A DNA stretch of 64,000 bases from Xenorhabdus yunnanensis (GCF_028598805.1 NZ_JAQRFI010000016.1:1-64000); one strand, 5' to 3'; positions 1-9,322 are shown, counted from the first letter of the stretch. The notes: a model not told the origin generated them from the sequence alone. Program-made: numbers and translations.

Positions 1-291
1 GAGGGCGAGGTTGAAGAGCAGATGGCGGCGCTCTGGTCGGCGCTACTGGGCATCGGGCAGGTGGGTCGCCATGACGACTTCTTTGCTCTGGGAGGGCACT
101 CTTTGCGGGCGATACGCCTGATCAATCTCGTGCAACAGCACTTTGCTGTACACATCGAGCTGTCCCGCTTATTCAGGCATAGCACGCTAACCGATTTTTC
201 CCGCCAGGTGCTACTTGCGGTGCTGACGAATGAATTCAATTCAGATGAGTTGAATGAGCTTGTATCGACGAAAGGTGAGAATAATGAGTAA
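1..291 (+). CDS. NRPS, C-terminal end (carrier domain), partial
   Basis: The frame is open from the first base, so only the end of a larger synthetase is visible. The visible part is a peptidyl-carrier (thiolation) domain. The phosphopantetheine motif DDFFALGGHSL is at about nt 73-105, and its Ser is the attachment site for the 4'-phosphopantetheine arm. About 40 residues follow without a thioesterase or epimerase domain, so this protein should hand its chain to the next synthetase. Its stop (289-291) overlaps the ATG of the next gene (284), which indicates one operon. The number and type of upstream modules cannot be seen. Confidence 0.92.
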   Translation, partial: EGEVEEQMAALWSALLGIGQVGRHDDFFALGGHSLRAIRLINLVQQHFAVHIELSRLFRHSTLTDFSRQVLLAVLTNEFNSDELNELVSTKGENNE

Positions 292-3200
292 TCTAGATAT
301 TGATAAGCTGAGCATTAAAGAGCTTGAGCAGCTACGAGCGCGAGCAAAAAGCAAAGGCCTCAAACAGAACATCAATAAAAAAGATCGGCTGACTAAAGTT
401 GACAGAACAGGTGAACTTCCCGTTTCGTTTGCACAAAAAAGCCAATGGTTTGTTGATCAAGCACCTGATATTGGCAGCGGTTCTAATATTATTCTGGCTT
501 CGCGTATTAACGGTGACCTGAATAGTAAGGTCTGGCAACGTTCTCTAGATCAGATCCTGGCACGACATGAAAGCCTACGCACCGTGTTTATTCAGCGCAA
601 AGGTCAATTGCAGGCTCAGGCATTGGATGTGGGAACCTCTATGCCCATGCAGTTTTTCGATCTGAGTGAACGGACGGATGCACAGCAAGCGCTGTCTGAG
701 ATTATTGCTGATAATGAGCTGCAAGCTTTTCACCTTGACCAGGGCCCATTAATTCGCTGCCACCTTATCCGCATGGACAAGCATCAGCACGTCTTCTTAC
801 TCACGGTGCACCACATTATTTGTGATGGTTGGTCACTGAGTATTTTTACACAAGAATTAAATGCGCTGTATCAAGGTTATTTGGCAAATAGTGGTGAAAC
901 ACCCCCTGATTTAGCAGTGCAATACGCCGATTTTGCGCAGTGGCAAAACGAGATGCTGCAAGGGGATCTCGTGGTGAAACAGCAAAAATTCTGGGCGGAC
1001 TACTTAGACGATATTCCGGTTTTGCTGTCATTGCCTTGGGATCGCCCTAGACCAAAACTGCAGGACTTTCATGCCGGTTATGTCAGCTTTACCCTGGATA
1101 GCGAGCTGGCAGCAGGACTACGGGCATATTGCCAGCAACAAGGGTGCACGTTGTTCATGCTATTCATTGCCGCATGGGGCGCACTTTTGTCGAGACTATC
1201 CGGCCAGTCGAGCGTGGTTATTGGTACCCCAACCGCAGGGCGAGTACGGCCAGAACTTGAGCCACTGATCGGCTTGTTTATGAATATGTTGGCGATTCGT
1301 ATCGATGCACCTACGGGGATAACGGCGCAAAGTCTGCTGAAAGAAGCTCGAGACAATATTCTACATGCTTACGATCATCAGGACTTGCCATTTGAAAAAG
1401 TGGTTGAGGCCATCGGGGTGGAGCGTAGTCTGGGTCACCTCCCACTCTATCAGACTATTTTTAGCTTACGAACAAATAGTGATGGTGATAGCAAACTGGC
1501 ACTCTCTGGGTTAACCATTGAAAACTTATCGGTAAGTAAAAGCTATCTGAAAGCGGACATCGAGCTGCATTGTACCGATAGCAGTTCCGGGATAACGGGG
1601 GTGATAAGCTATGCCCTCTCCCTATTTGATGAAGCGACGATTGAACGCTATCAATCGTATTTTATTGAGCTACTACGCGGCATTATTTCGCGCCCGGAAC
1701 AATTACTTTCTGAAATTACACTGATATCAGAAAAAGAACGCAATTGGCTGCTATATGAGATCAATGAGACCTCTCAACCCTTTGATCGAAATTGCTTCTT
1801 ATCTCAGCGCTTTGAGGAAATTGCGGCGACATACCCAGACGCTTTAGCCCTGGTGTATGGCAATCTTCGCTTCAGTTATCGCGAGCTAAATGGCGCTGCA
1901 AATCAGCTAGCCCATGCGCTGATACGCCAAGGTGTCGGCCCTGAAGCGCGAGTCGCGCTCTGTATTGAGCATAATGCGGCGGTTGTCGTTGGGCTTTTGG
2001 GAATATTAAAAGCAGGAGGGGTTTATGTCCCTATGGATGCGTCTTATCCCTCTGAGCGTTTAAAAAGCATTCTGGAAAATGTTGAACCCTATCTCGTGTT
2101 GGCAGATGCCGCAGGTAAACAGGTACTTAATGCTGAGCTGCTGGCGGAAAACAAGGTGTGGACACTGGATTTAACGAACTGGGCATTCGGGAGTGAGAGC
2201 CGAGATAATCCACAGCTAGATACGCTGCATCCAGAGAATTTAGCCTATATCATCTACACCTCCGGTTCGACTGGCAAACCTAAAGGGGTAATGATTGAGC
2301 ATCGCAGTTTAACCAACTTCTTCATGCAACATGAGCTGCGGTATGGTGCAAACGTTGAGCACCGAATTTTGCAATTCGCTTCTTTTAGTTTTGATGCGAG
2401 CATTGTTGAGTTAACGCTCGGGCTGACGCAGGGGGCTGCGCTTTATCTACTGACGCCAGAACAACGTGTTTTCAGCGATATCTTTGTCGACTTTCTCCTA
2501 GAAAATAAAATAACGCATCTATTTTTAGTGCCCTCTGTCGTGCTGGCTATCATCAAAAACTCAAGGTTTATTCAGGTTATTAAGGGCGTCACTATTTCCT
2601 TGATGGGTGAAGAGGCTCCAGCATATCTGATACGGCAATTGGCAGAACATAATCGGGTTATCAATGATTACGGGCCGACGGAATGTACTGTATTTGCGAG
2701 TAGCTGGTTATATCACTCAGAGGCTATCGAAGGACTGGTCAGCTTAGGCAACCCGCTGGTCAATAGCCAACTGTACGTGCTTGATCAGCATCGGCAGCCT
2801 GTACCACGTGGTGTGATTGGCGAAATATATATCGGTGGAGAAGTTGTCGCACGAGGATATTTTAAGCGCGAAGACTTAAATCAAATAGCATTTTTGCCCG
2901 ATCCTTTTATCAAATCTCAGGCGGATAAGCAGATTTATCGCACCGGCGATCTTGGTTATCACTTGAATAATGGCGAGATAGTCTATTGCGGCAGAAATGA
3001 TAACCAAGTGAAAATCCGCGGGTTCCGCATAGAACTGGGGGAAATTGAGAGTCAACTACGGCAATATCCGCAGGTTTCACGATGCGTTATTATTGCGGCG
3101 GTACCAAAAGGGAAAGAGAAACATTTATTGGCCTATTTTACGACCAGTGAACAAGAAGAAAGGATTTCAAGTCAGCTCTTGCGCGACTATCTTTCCGAAA

Positions 3201-5284
3201 GATTACCCGCTTATATGATACCTACCGCCTTTGTGCAGCTGGATGTTTTACCAACAAACAGTAACGGCAAACTCGATCGCAAAGCGTTGCCGTTGCCAAG
3301 TCAGGGAGACTATGCCCGTGAAATTTACGAGGCACCTAAAGGGTCCGCGGAAATCACGCTGATGAAACTCTGGCAGAAGTTGTTAGGAATAGAAAAAATC
3401 AGCCGTTATGACAACTTTTATGCGCTAGGCGGTAACTCATTGCTGGTAATACAGTTGAGTTATGAGGCGAGGCAAGCGGGTATCGATTTATCGGTGTTAA
3501 AGATTATCCGTAGCCCGATACTGCATAAGATGGCTCAGGATGATCTAGCAAGCGCATTCTCTGTTGATGAGGCATTACCAGCACGGAAAACCGGCTATAA
3601 GCCACCGATATTCTTCTTCCCCGCTGGCACCGGGAATATTGAATATTTTTATGAGTTAGCTGCGACTATCGATCCTGACTATCCGATATATGGATTGCCC
3701 TGGCTACCTGAGCATGCTGAGCAGGAGCCGACTCTGGAAGCGATGAGCCACCGTTTCCTAAAGATGGTTAAGCAAATCCAGCCAGAAGGCTCTTATCATT
3801 TTATTGGTTATTGCTCAGGTTCTGTTGTCATTCACGCGTTGGCGAAACAGCTGATAGGACAGAATGAAAAAGTGGGGTATATCGGGCTTATCGATGCGCT
3901 CTGGATTAAAGCGCATGACTATGGATTGAACGAAAAACGTTATTTATTTGGCCAAATAGAGTCCCAGGCCGAACGTATAGAGTTAGATATTGAGCGTTAT
4001 GATGAATTACGTTCACTTGAAGAAAAACTATCAGTAGAAGAATTGATGCGGTTAGGGAAACAATGGAAATTGATTCCCGAAGAGGTTGACCTTGAGAGAC
4101 ATCGAAAAATCTTACACCAGCAGGTCAATTATGCTTGTATGGTCGATGATTACTACGCCGAACCACTGGATATAGATGTTTATCAATTTAATGCGAGCGA
4201 AGATATTACCGAGAGACTGGTAAAAATAGACTGCAAATCCAAATCAATATTTTCTGATAAGTCATGGAAAAAGCGAATTGGAAAATACTTAGGATGGGAG
4301 CAGGCTTTTTCTCGCGGTCGTATTCATATCCATAAAGTGCCGGGCGATCATCAGTCGATAATCACTAATCAGGAAAATCGGCAGGTACTAGGTGACATGA
4401 TTTCGCAAACTCTTGGTGATAGCGGCTTACAGGAAAAAAGCAAAACCGAATTCGATCCTTTGATTCCTTTTGTCACTTATTCTGACAGTGTGGTGCCTTT
4501 AATCTGTCTGCCGGGCGCAGGGAACAGTATCACCAGCTTGAGGCACTTTATTAGCGCACTGGAGCCTGGTCGTTCCGTGTATGGCCTGCAACCTCGCGGC
4601 ATTGAGCTCTCTATGCCACCTCATTCATCATTTCAAACTGCCGCGGCTGACAACCTGAAGGCAATCGCGCGTATTACGGAGAGTGGACCCATTCATTTAG
4701 TGGGGCATTCTCATGGTGGTTTAGTGGCGTTGGAAATGGCTCACCAATTAAACCTTCAGGGGCGTAAAGTCGCCTCCATTACCTTGATTGACAGCCAAAC
4801 ACCTCGCTTACTGGATGATGCCTGGAAACTCACGAATCAACAGGCCATGGATGATTTTGTTGAGGCAATATTCAACACGTTGAATATTCGACCTGAAAAC
4901 ATCTTCTGGCAGATTCAACATGGTGATGTTCTGACGGTATTAGCTTCCCTGCACCAATTGCTCGAAGCACATGGGCAAGTGCCAAAGAATAGCACGGTGG
5001 ACCTTTTGACCGGCACTTTCCATACCTATCTCGCGGCTCGCCGTTGGACTTATACCTCACCACCGACATACCCACAAAACCTGCATATCGTCTTAGCCAG
5101 CGAGACTTCACCACGTGTCTTGAAAACAGATAAAAAGCCAGTCGATCTCGGTTTGGCCTGGCAGAAAGAAATTGAGGGTATTCAGTTGGATAGAATAAAT
5201 GGCAATCATTACAGTATGTTATCTGAAATTAATGGGCCTGAATTGGCACGCTGGTGGCAGAAAAACGTAGCCAAGAAGGAGTGA
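284..5284 (+). CDS. Terminal NRPS module C-A-T-TE-TE
   Basis: This 1666-aa synthetase should add the last residue and release the peptide. The ATG at 284 is preferred over an upstream frame-mate because AAAGGTGAG precedes it and it overlaps the upstream stop. A short charged helix at residues 1-30 could be a docking segment (inference). The condensation domain has HHIICDG with His at 176-177. The adenylation domain carries TSGSTGKPKG from residue 659, and its pocket region reads FSFDAS and NDYGPTE; I do not decode the substrate. The carrier Ser is in LGGNSL (about 1052). Two thioesterase domains follow. The first has Cys at the nucleophile position (GYCSG, Cys about 1177). The second has Ser (GHSHGG, Ser about 1476) and a C-terminal GNHYSM histidine motif. 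Tandem TE domains are known in lipopeptide synthetases; a Cys nucleophile is less common. Confidence 0.95.
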   Translation: MSNLDIDKLSIKELEQLRARAKSKGLKQNINKKDRLTKVDRTGELPVSFAQKSQWFVDQAPDIGSGSNIILASRINGDLNSKVWQRSLDQILARHESLRTVFIQRKGQLQAQALDVGTSMPMQFFDLSERTDAQQALSEIIADNELQAFHLDQGPLIRCHLIRMDKHQHVFLLTVHHIICDGWSLSIFTQELNALYQGYLANSGETPPDLAVQYADFAQWQNEMLQGDLVVKQQKFWADYLDDIPVLLSLPWDRPRPKLQDFHAGYVSFTLDSELAAGLRAYCQQQGCTLFMLFIAAWGALLSRLSGQSSVVIGTPTAGRVRPELEPLIGLFMNMLAIRIDAPTGITAQSLLKEARDNILHAYDHQDLPFEKVVEAIGVERSLGHLPLYQTIFSLRTNSDGDSKLALSGLTIENLSVSKSYLKADIELHCTDSSSGITGVISYALSLFDEATIERYQSYFIELLRGIISRPEQLLSEITLISEKERNWLLYEINETSQPFDRNCFLSQRFEEIAATYPDALALVYGNLRFSYRELNGAANQLAHALIRQGVGPEARVALCIEHNAAVVVGLLGILKAGGVYVPMDASYPSERLKSILENVEPYLVLADAAGKQVLNAELLAENKVWTLDLTNWAFGSESRDNPQLDTLHPENLAYIIYTSGSTGKPKGVMIEHRSLTNFFMQHELRYGANVEHRILQFASFSFDASIVELTLGLTQGAALYLLTPEQRVFSDIFVDFLLENKITHLFLVPSVVLAIIKNSRFIQVIKGVTISLMGEEAPAYLIRQLAEHNRVINDYGPTECTVFASSWLYHSEAIEGLVSLGNPLVNSQLYVLDQHRQPVPRGVIGEIYIGGEVVARGYFKREDLNQIAFLPDPFIKSQADKQIYRTGDLGYHLNNGEIVYCGRNDNQVKIRGFRIELGEIESQLRQYPQVSRCVIIAAVPKGKEKHLLAYFTTSEQEERISSQLLRDYLSERLPAYMIPTAFVQLDVLPTNSNGKLDRKALPLPSQGDYAREIYEAPKGSAEITLMKLWQKLLGIEKISRYDNFYALGGNSLLVIQLSYEARQAGIDLSVLKIIRSPILHKMAQDDLASAFSVDEALPARKTGYKPPIFFFPAGTGNIEYFYELAATIDPDYPIYGLPWLPEHAEQEPTLEAMSHRFLKMVKQIQPEGSYHFIGYCSGSVVIHALAKQLIGQNEKVGYIGLIDALWIKAHDYGLNEKRYLFGQIESQAERIELDIERYDELRSLEEKLSVEELMRLGKQWKLIPEEVDLERHRKILHQQVNYACMVDDYYAEPLDIDVYQFNASEDITERLVKIDCKSKSIFSDKSWKKRIGKYLGWEQAFSRGRIHIHKVPGDHQSIITNQENRQVLGDMISQTLGDSGLQEKSKTEFDPLIPFVTYSDSVVPLICLPGAGNSITSLRHFISALEPGRSVYGLQPRGIELSMPPHSSFQTAAADNLKAIARITESGPIHLVGHSHGGLVALEMAHQLNLQGRKVASITLIDSQTPRLLDDAWKLTNQQAMDDFVEAIFNTLNIRPENIFWQIQHGDVLTVLASLHQLLEAHGQVPKNSTVDLLTGTFHTYLAARRWTYTSPPTYPQNLHIVLASETSPRVLKTDKKPVDLGLAWQKEIEGIQLDRINGNHYSMLSEINGPELARWWQKNVAKKE

Positions 5285-5391
5285 GCATGCTGATGAGTTT
5301 CATCATGTGACTTGATAGGCAGACGAGCTAAATAGCTTAGGCAAACGCAATCCATATAACGAATTGGTAATTTTTGAATAGGGGTTTAATC

Positions 5392-6090
5392 ATGTTTTTT
5401 ATTATCGAAAATATTTTAATGCCTGAAGAGGTTTTTGAAGCCCAAAGGTTATTAAACGCAGCGAATTTTTTGGATGGGCGGGCGACAGCGGATGTTGGAT
5501 ATAGCGTGAAAAACAATTTGGAAATGAAGGTGGATAAGGATTATTTGTCCGTTGTAAATTTAGTGAGCACAGCGTTAGAAAATTCGACTGAAGTGAATAT
5601 GCGCGTTGTTCCCAGAGCAAGAACCAACCCTATTGTGAATCGTTACGACGAAGGAATGTATTATCACAATCATGTTGATCTTCCTATTCAAGGAGGGAGT
5701 ACCCAGATGGGGAAAGCCCCTGGTCGTTACGGGCAAAACTTTCTTCGCACGGATTACTCAATGACACTTTTTCTCAGCCACCCCGAAAGTTATGAAGGCG
5801 GGGAGTTGGCTTTGGAGATCGCCGATGAGCTCAAACTGATCAAACTGCCTGCGGGGAGTGCCGTTTTTTACTCGACAGGGGTTTATCATGCGGTGCAACC
5901 CGTACTTTCTGGTTCACGTGTTGCAGCCGTATGCTGGTTCCAGTCAATGTTCCAAAACGCTCAGGTCCGCAATCTGCATTGGCAGCAATACTGCTTAGAG
6001 AGAGAGCTTCAGCAACAAGGGGCTCACGATCTCGCGGATCAAGCCTCCGCAGTCCGTAATAATCTAATACGGTATTTGGCCGTGATTTGA
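5392..6090 (+). CDS. Fe(II)/2-oxoglutarate dioxygenase, PKHD-type
   Basis: This 232-aa oxygenase lies 107 bp after the NRPS on the same strand. The start at 5392 (MFFIIENILMPEEV) follows AATAGGGG; an earlier TTG in the same frame is not preferred. The double-stranded beta-helix metal triad is visible as HVD (in YHNHVDLP), a distal His in YHAVQPV, and the 2-oxoglutarate-binding Arg in GSRVAAVCW. The order and spacing match the PKHD-type hydroxylase family (PiuC/YbiX-like). The family hydroxylates amino acids or prolyl groups using O2 and 2-oxoglutarate. Its position beside an NRPS suggests that it modifies a building block or the product, but the substrate is unknown. It could also be a housekeeping PKHD homologue caught in the cluster. 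Confidence 0.85.
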   Translation: MFFIIENILMPEEVFEAQRLLNAANFLDGRATADVGYSVKNNLEMKVDKDYLSVVNLVSTALENSTEVNMRVVPRARTNPIVNRYDEGMYYHNHVDLPIQGGSTQMGKAPGRYGQNFLRTDYSMTLFLSHPESYEGGELALEIADELKLIKLPAGSAVFYSTGVYHAVQPVLSGSRVAAVCWFQSMFQNAQVRNLHWQQYCLERELQQQGAHDLADQASAVRNNLIRYLAVI

Positions 6091-6169
6091 TAATGATTTT
6101 TGACCGCTTCTTGTGAAGGGGTTTGGTGCTTAATGCTTTTTATTTAACAAACGTTATCAAGAGATTTGA

Positions 6170-7063
6170 ATGATGAAACAAAACACCTTTATCGATATGA
6201 GAGACGAAAACGAAAAGATAGCAGATAACTTTTCTTATATAGAGGTGGATAGAAAAGATATTGATGGGGATATTATATCCGACCTTATTCTTAATGGGGA
6301 GCGAAATGGCAGTGTGCTCTATGTGATACGCAACGCTTTTACACCTGATGTTGCTCAATCATTAGTTGATTCATTTGATGCAAAACTAGACGAAACTCAA
6401 GGCGGGAACCGACCTTATGATGGTTATGTGAACGCCGCTCAAATTGGTGCGACGCAATTTTTGTTAAAAGGCGAAGAGTATGTAAAAGGTGTAACTGAAA
6501 ACAACTTAAATCTTGTTCCTGTTGTGAATTCGTTGCGGGATGAGGAAGTTGAGTCTATTTTTTTGACCAGCTTTTTGGAGCAGGTTTTTATTCAGAAAGG
6601 AATCCACTTTGGTCCCGCCAGATTAAAGGGAGGGTATGGTTCTTTTATTTCTTTACGCCGCTGGTTGGATAATGGGGAGATGTCTCTTTGGCCGCACGAC
6701 GATTATGCTCAGCTGTCTATCGCCATGCAAGATAATTTTGAGATTGCTAAAACGCGCCGGGACGTTGTGTCGTTTAATGCTTGCGTGGAAGCGGCTAAAG
6801 GCGGAGGCATGTTAAAGGTTTGGAATTATAAACCGAATGAAAATACTCGACGTCGACTTGGTGTAGAGGGAAAAGGCTACCCTTATCCTCTGGAACTGCT
6901 TGAAAACTTCGAGGCATTAGAAGTCAAGCTTAACCAGGGAGATGTGTATTTTTTAAATGCGAGCTACTTGCATGGCGTGACTAGCGTCTCCGAAGGAAGA
7001 AGATTTAGTGCAGGTAGATTTATTGGCCATATTGGTGACCATAAAATTGTGTATTGGACTTAA
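6170..7063 (+). CDS. 2OG-Fe(II) oxygenase family protein
   Basis: This 297-aa protein is in the same direction as the NRPS, with an 80-bp gap to the preceding oxygenase. Two adjacent ATGs (6170, 6173) follow CAAGAG. The metal-binding HxD motif appears in WPHDDY, the distal His in YLHGV, and a following Arg (EGRRFSAGRF) would bind 2-oxoglutarate. The protein is longer than the preceding PKHD enzyme and not closely similar to it. It resembles the hydroxylases found beside NRPS genes that act on free or carrier-bound amino acids. A hairpin follows the stop codon, so this is probably the last gene of the biosynthetic transcript. Confidence 0.75.
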   Translation: MMKQNTFIDMRDENEKIADNFSYIEVDRKDIDGDIISDLILNGERNGSVLYVIRNAFTPDVAQSLVDSFDAKLDETQGGNRPYDGYVNAAQIGATQFLLKGEEYVKGVTENNLNLVPVVNSLRDEEVESIFLTSFLEQVFIQKGIHFGPARLKGGYGSFISLRRWLDNGEMSLWPHDDYAQLSIAMQDNFEIAKTRRDVVSFNACVEAAKGGGMLKVWNYKPNENTRRRLGVEGKGYPYPLELLENFEALEVKLNQGDVYFLNASYLHGVTSVSEGRRFSAGRFIGHIGDHKIVYWT

Positions 7064-7122
7064 TAAGAACTGTGGGCTACGCCATTAAATTGATGAGTTC
7101 TGAAATAGGTTAATACTTTTTA

Positions 7123-7159
7123 GACTAAACGCCCGATAAATTTCATGGGGCGTTTAGTC
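7123..7159 (+). terminator. Hairpin ending the NRPS operon
   Basis: A perfect 12-bp stem, GACTAAACGCCC (7123-7134) and GGGCGTTTAGTC (7148-7159), with a 13-nt loop. It lies 60 nt after the last oxygenase gene. The downstream T-tract is weak (CTTTGCC), so termination efficiency is uncertain. Confidence 0.65.
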
Positions 7160-7187
7160 TTTGCCATGTAGTGAAGGGGGTTGAGGG

Positions 7188-7460
7188 GGCTTTGTTGAAT
7201 AAATCAGAGTCAACCGACAAGGTTTCTTCTTGCGGGGCACCCGTTATGAGATCCGCGTGCTGTCCGGCATTCCCAACAGCGTTATCCGGTTAAGCGCTTT
7301 CGCTATCGCCATCACCTCCCCCACCTGCCCATCATAGTCCCGCAGGCTCAAATTACCACCCAGGAGGGTTTTGATGCGGAACATGGTCGTTTCTGCCACT
7401 GAACGCCGGTGATAACCCACTTTCTTTTTCCAGGTATCATTAGTGCGGTAAGCGTCACAT
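7188..7460 (-). mobile_element. IS5-family (IS903-type) remnant
   Basis: The right end begins with GGCTTTGTTGAATAAATCAG (7188-7207), the characteristic IS903-type terminal inverted repeat. The minus strand then encodes the C-terminus of an IS5-family transposase, ending at 7244. Recognisable parts are AYRTNDTWKKKVGYHRRSVA, and MPDS near the end. The N-terminal part, including most of the DDE domain, is missing, and the sequence changes abruptly to IS66-type coding at about 7460. It is not mobile on its own. Confidence 0.8.
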
Positions 7461-7612
7461 ACAGGCCGCTTCCTTGATGCGCCCATTTTCGTACAACGCG
7501 TTGTAGCCGCCGTAAGCGTCCGCCTGCAGGATACCGTTGTAGCCCGCAAGGTGCTCTGTGGATGGATACCTTTACGATCCGGTGAGTACGCGAACCACAC
7601 AGCCGCCCACGG
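7461..7612 (-). mobile_element. IS66-family transposase fragment
   Basis: The minus strand encodes a short internal piece of an IS66-type transposase. [11 protein letters not shown] and, one frame over, [20 protein letters not shown] can be read, so a frameshift lies inside the fragment. It is fused on one side to the IS5-family remnant and on the other to an IS3-family remnant. It is non-functional. Confidence 0.75.
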
Positions 7613-7615
7613 GTC

Positions 7616-7948
7616 AGCAATGATAATGCCTATGCGGAATCGTTGTTCCGGACGCTGAAATATGTGCCGGCGTGGCCGGAGAGCGGCTTCAATGCTCTGA
7701 CACAAACGCGTGTCTGGGGGAATAATTTTACCGACTGGTATAACGAAGGGCACCGTCATAGTGGGATAAATTATGTGACACCCGGTCAACGGCACAGAGG
7801 AGAAGACAAAGTGATTTTAAAACAGCGAGATGCCGTTTATCGTCAAGCTAAGTTCACACATCCGGAACGCTGGCCGCGCAGCACAAGAAACTGGCAATGG
7901 ATAGAAACAGTGACGTTGAATCCCGAACGAGAAGAACGCGTGGCTTAA
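7616..7948 (+). mobile_element. IS3-family transposase (orfB) C-terminal fragment
   Basis: The plus strand, open from about 7616 to 7948, encodes the last ~110 residues of an IS3-family OrfB integrase. SNDNAYAESLFRTLKY carries the catalytic-region signature, and DWYNEGHRHSGINYVTP is the family's conserved C-terminal segment. The N-terminal DDE residues are absent. It begins at the junction with the IS66 fragment, so it is a relic in an IS graveyard. Confidence 0.8.
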
Positions 7949-7999
7949 ATTCATTAATGGTGCCAACTATGTTGACAATTACCGGGGGATTTGAGTTAC

Positions 8000-8040
8000 A
8001 GATGGTCAGGATTGAAGCAAAGCTTCAATCCTGACCATCT
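8000..8040. repeat. 19-bp perfect inverted repeat with 3-nt loop
   Basis: AGATGGTCAGGATTGAAGC (8000-8018) and its exact reverse complement (8022-8040) are separated by AAA. It lies between the IS remnants and the stop of the minus-strand immunity gene at 8048. Neither side has a T-tract. It may be a bidirectional transcription stop or a hairpin left by transposition. Confidence 0.7.
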
Positions 8041-8047
8041 GTTGTTG

Positions 8048-8473
8048 TTATGGATTTATACCATCAAAAGGCAAAATAAAGAAAGGATCACATTTTTTTG
8101 CTTCACAACCGAAGAAAATTTCTTTATTATTCTTTATAAGAGTAATCATTCCTCCACCATTTATATAATATTTCCATATTTCATTACCTATCTTTGCTTT
8201 TCCAACTATGTCACATGGAGTTTGATAGAATATACTATATGGAGAAGAGTCATATTCCTTGCTAAGACTTAAAATATTATTTACATCATTTTTACTTAAT
8301 TTCCATTTTTTGCATATATCAATAATGTCTCTATCATTGCTATCTGTTATTTCCAATCCCGTTACATTAATTATTTCCACTTTGTTTTTTGAATAAGTAT
8401 AAGGGCTAAATACTATTAGAGTAAAGATTAGCACCTTCACCTTCTGTTTTATAAGATATTTTATCATGTTCAT
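8048..8473 (-). CDS. Probable immunity protein to the adjacent amidase effector
   Basis: This small AT-rich gene overlaps the end of the amidase effector gene by about 68 bp, the usual layout for an effector-immunity pair. From the ATG at 8473 the product starts MNMIKYLIKQKVKVLIF and continues with a hydrophobic stretch ending near SPYTYS, a credible Sec signal peptide. A GTG at 8440 (MKVLIFTL) would give an even more compact signal and is an alternative start. The mature part has two Cys residues near the C-terminus (FGCEAKKCDP). A periplasmic location fits protection against a peptidoglycan amidase. I do not recognise the family; the role comes from context. Confidence 0.6.
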   Translation of the reverse strand: MNMIKYLIKQKVKVLIFTLIVFSPYTYSKNKVEIINVTGLEITDSNDRDIIDICKKWKLSKNDVNNILSLSKEYDSSPYSIFYQTPCDIVGKAKIGNEIWKYYINGGGMITLIKNNKEIFFGCEAKKCDPFFILPFDGINP

Positions 8474-9197
8474 ATATATCACTATCACCTAAATTATAAT
8501 TACATTTTAGTAAACTAACCAATTTTTTAATTGCTTCATTTTGTTGTGTAGTAGCTTGATCCCAAGACTTAGATGTCTTGTTATAAGCTGCAACAACCTC
8601 AATTCCTACACTATCAGTATTCATAGGATATCTATCAGGATATTCTTTTAATTTTTCATGATCATGAATTTTCTTTGTATTCCATCCCCAACCACTTATT
8701 TTTTTTGCTTCATTAGTATTGCAATTATTTTCTGCCATACACTTAGACTTTATTCTTCCTATGTGATATGTATATTGTTTTAAGCTGGCTGTTTGTTTTA
8801 TTGTACCATCCTTATCTATAATAAAATGTGTTCCAATACCAGTTGATTTGAATGATGATATAGCTGGTGACATCTTGGAGCCTCCGGTCCTATGTAATAC
8901 TGTAGCATTCACGGCACTCATTTCACCATGTTCTAAAGTGCTAACACGATCTTGAGTTATATCAGCGTTTTTAAAAAATCCATCATCATTAACATATGGA
9001 ATTTGACTTAATACATGCTTAACAAAATCATCTCTTGCTTCTGGAGGTGGACATGTAGCACAGGCTTTACCTGCATTCCATGTATTATTTTCATCATGCT
9101 TAGATAGTTCTTTTATTAACTCTTCTTTTTTATTAAAGCAAATATTATCATTAAGTGCTATTAACAGTGTTTTTTCCTTTTCATTGATAGGTTTCAT
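8406..9197 (-). CDS. Type VI secretion amidase effector (Amidase_2 / PGRP fold)
   Basis: This 263-aa protein has an N-acetylmuramoyl-L-alanine amidase domain from about residue 95 to the end. The first zinc ligand is His102 in VLHRTGGS. GTHFIIDKDGTI and the YHIG segment (His145) are typical of the fold. VGIEVVAAYN is the central strand, and EHDKIS (His244) provides the second ligand. KTEGEG follows where the family usually has KTDPG, so the third ligand may be Glu rather than Asp. There is no signal peptide, which agrees with delivery by VgrG/PAAR. AAGGAAG precedes the ATG. The expected action is cleavage of peptidoglycan stem peptides in the periplasm of target cells. Codon use is much more AT-rich than in vgrG, a sign of effector swapping. 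Confidence 0.82.
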   Translation of the reverse strand: MKPINEKEKTLLIALNDNICFNKKEELIKELSKHDENNTWNAGKACATCPPPEARDDFVKHVLSQIPYVNDDGFFKNADITQDRVSTLEHGEMSAVNATVLHRTGGSKMSPAISSFKSTGIGTHFIIDKDGTIKQTASLKQYTYHIGRIKSKCMAENNCNTNEAKKISGWGWNTKKIHDHEKLKEYPDRYPMNTDSVGIEVVAAYNKTSKSWDQATTQQNEAIKKLVSLLKCNYNLGDSDIYEHDKISYKTEGEGANLYSNSI

Positions 9198-9322
9198 TTA
9201 GTCTTCCTTTTGACGATAAATTAATTGAGTTTAAGTAATAAATGATGCTTAAATATAACTCATAAACTAAGGCCTTTCTTGTATGAGCCAAAGTGTATTT
9301 ATAGGTACTTTTTCAAGTCTCC

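Noticed and set aside
7244-7795. 183-aa minus-strand frame as a single gene
   Set aside because: It runs through IS5, frameshifted IS66 and antisense IS3 sequence; it is a chance fusion of remnants.
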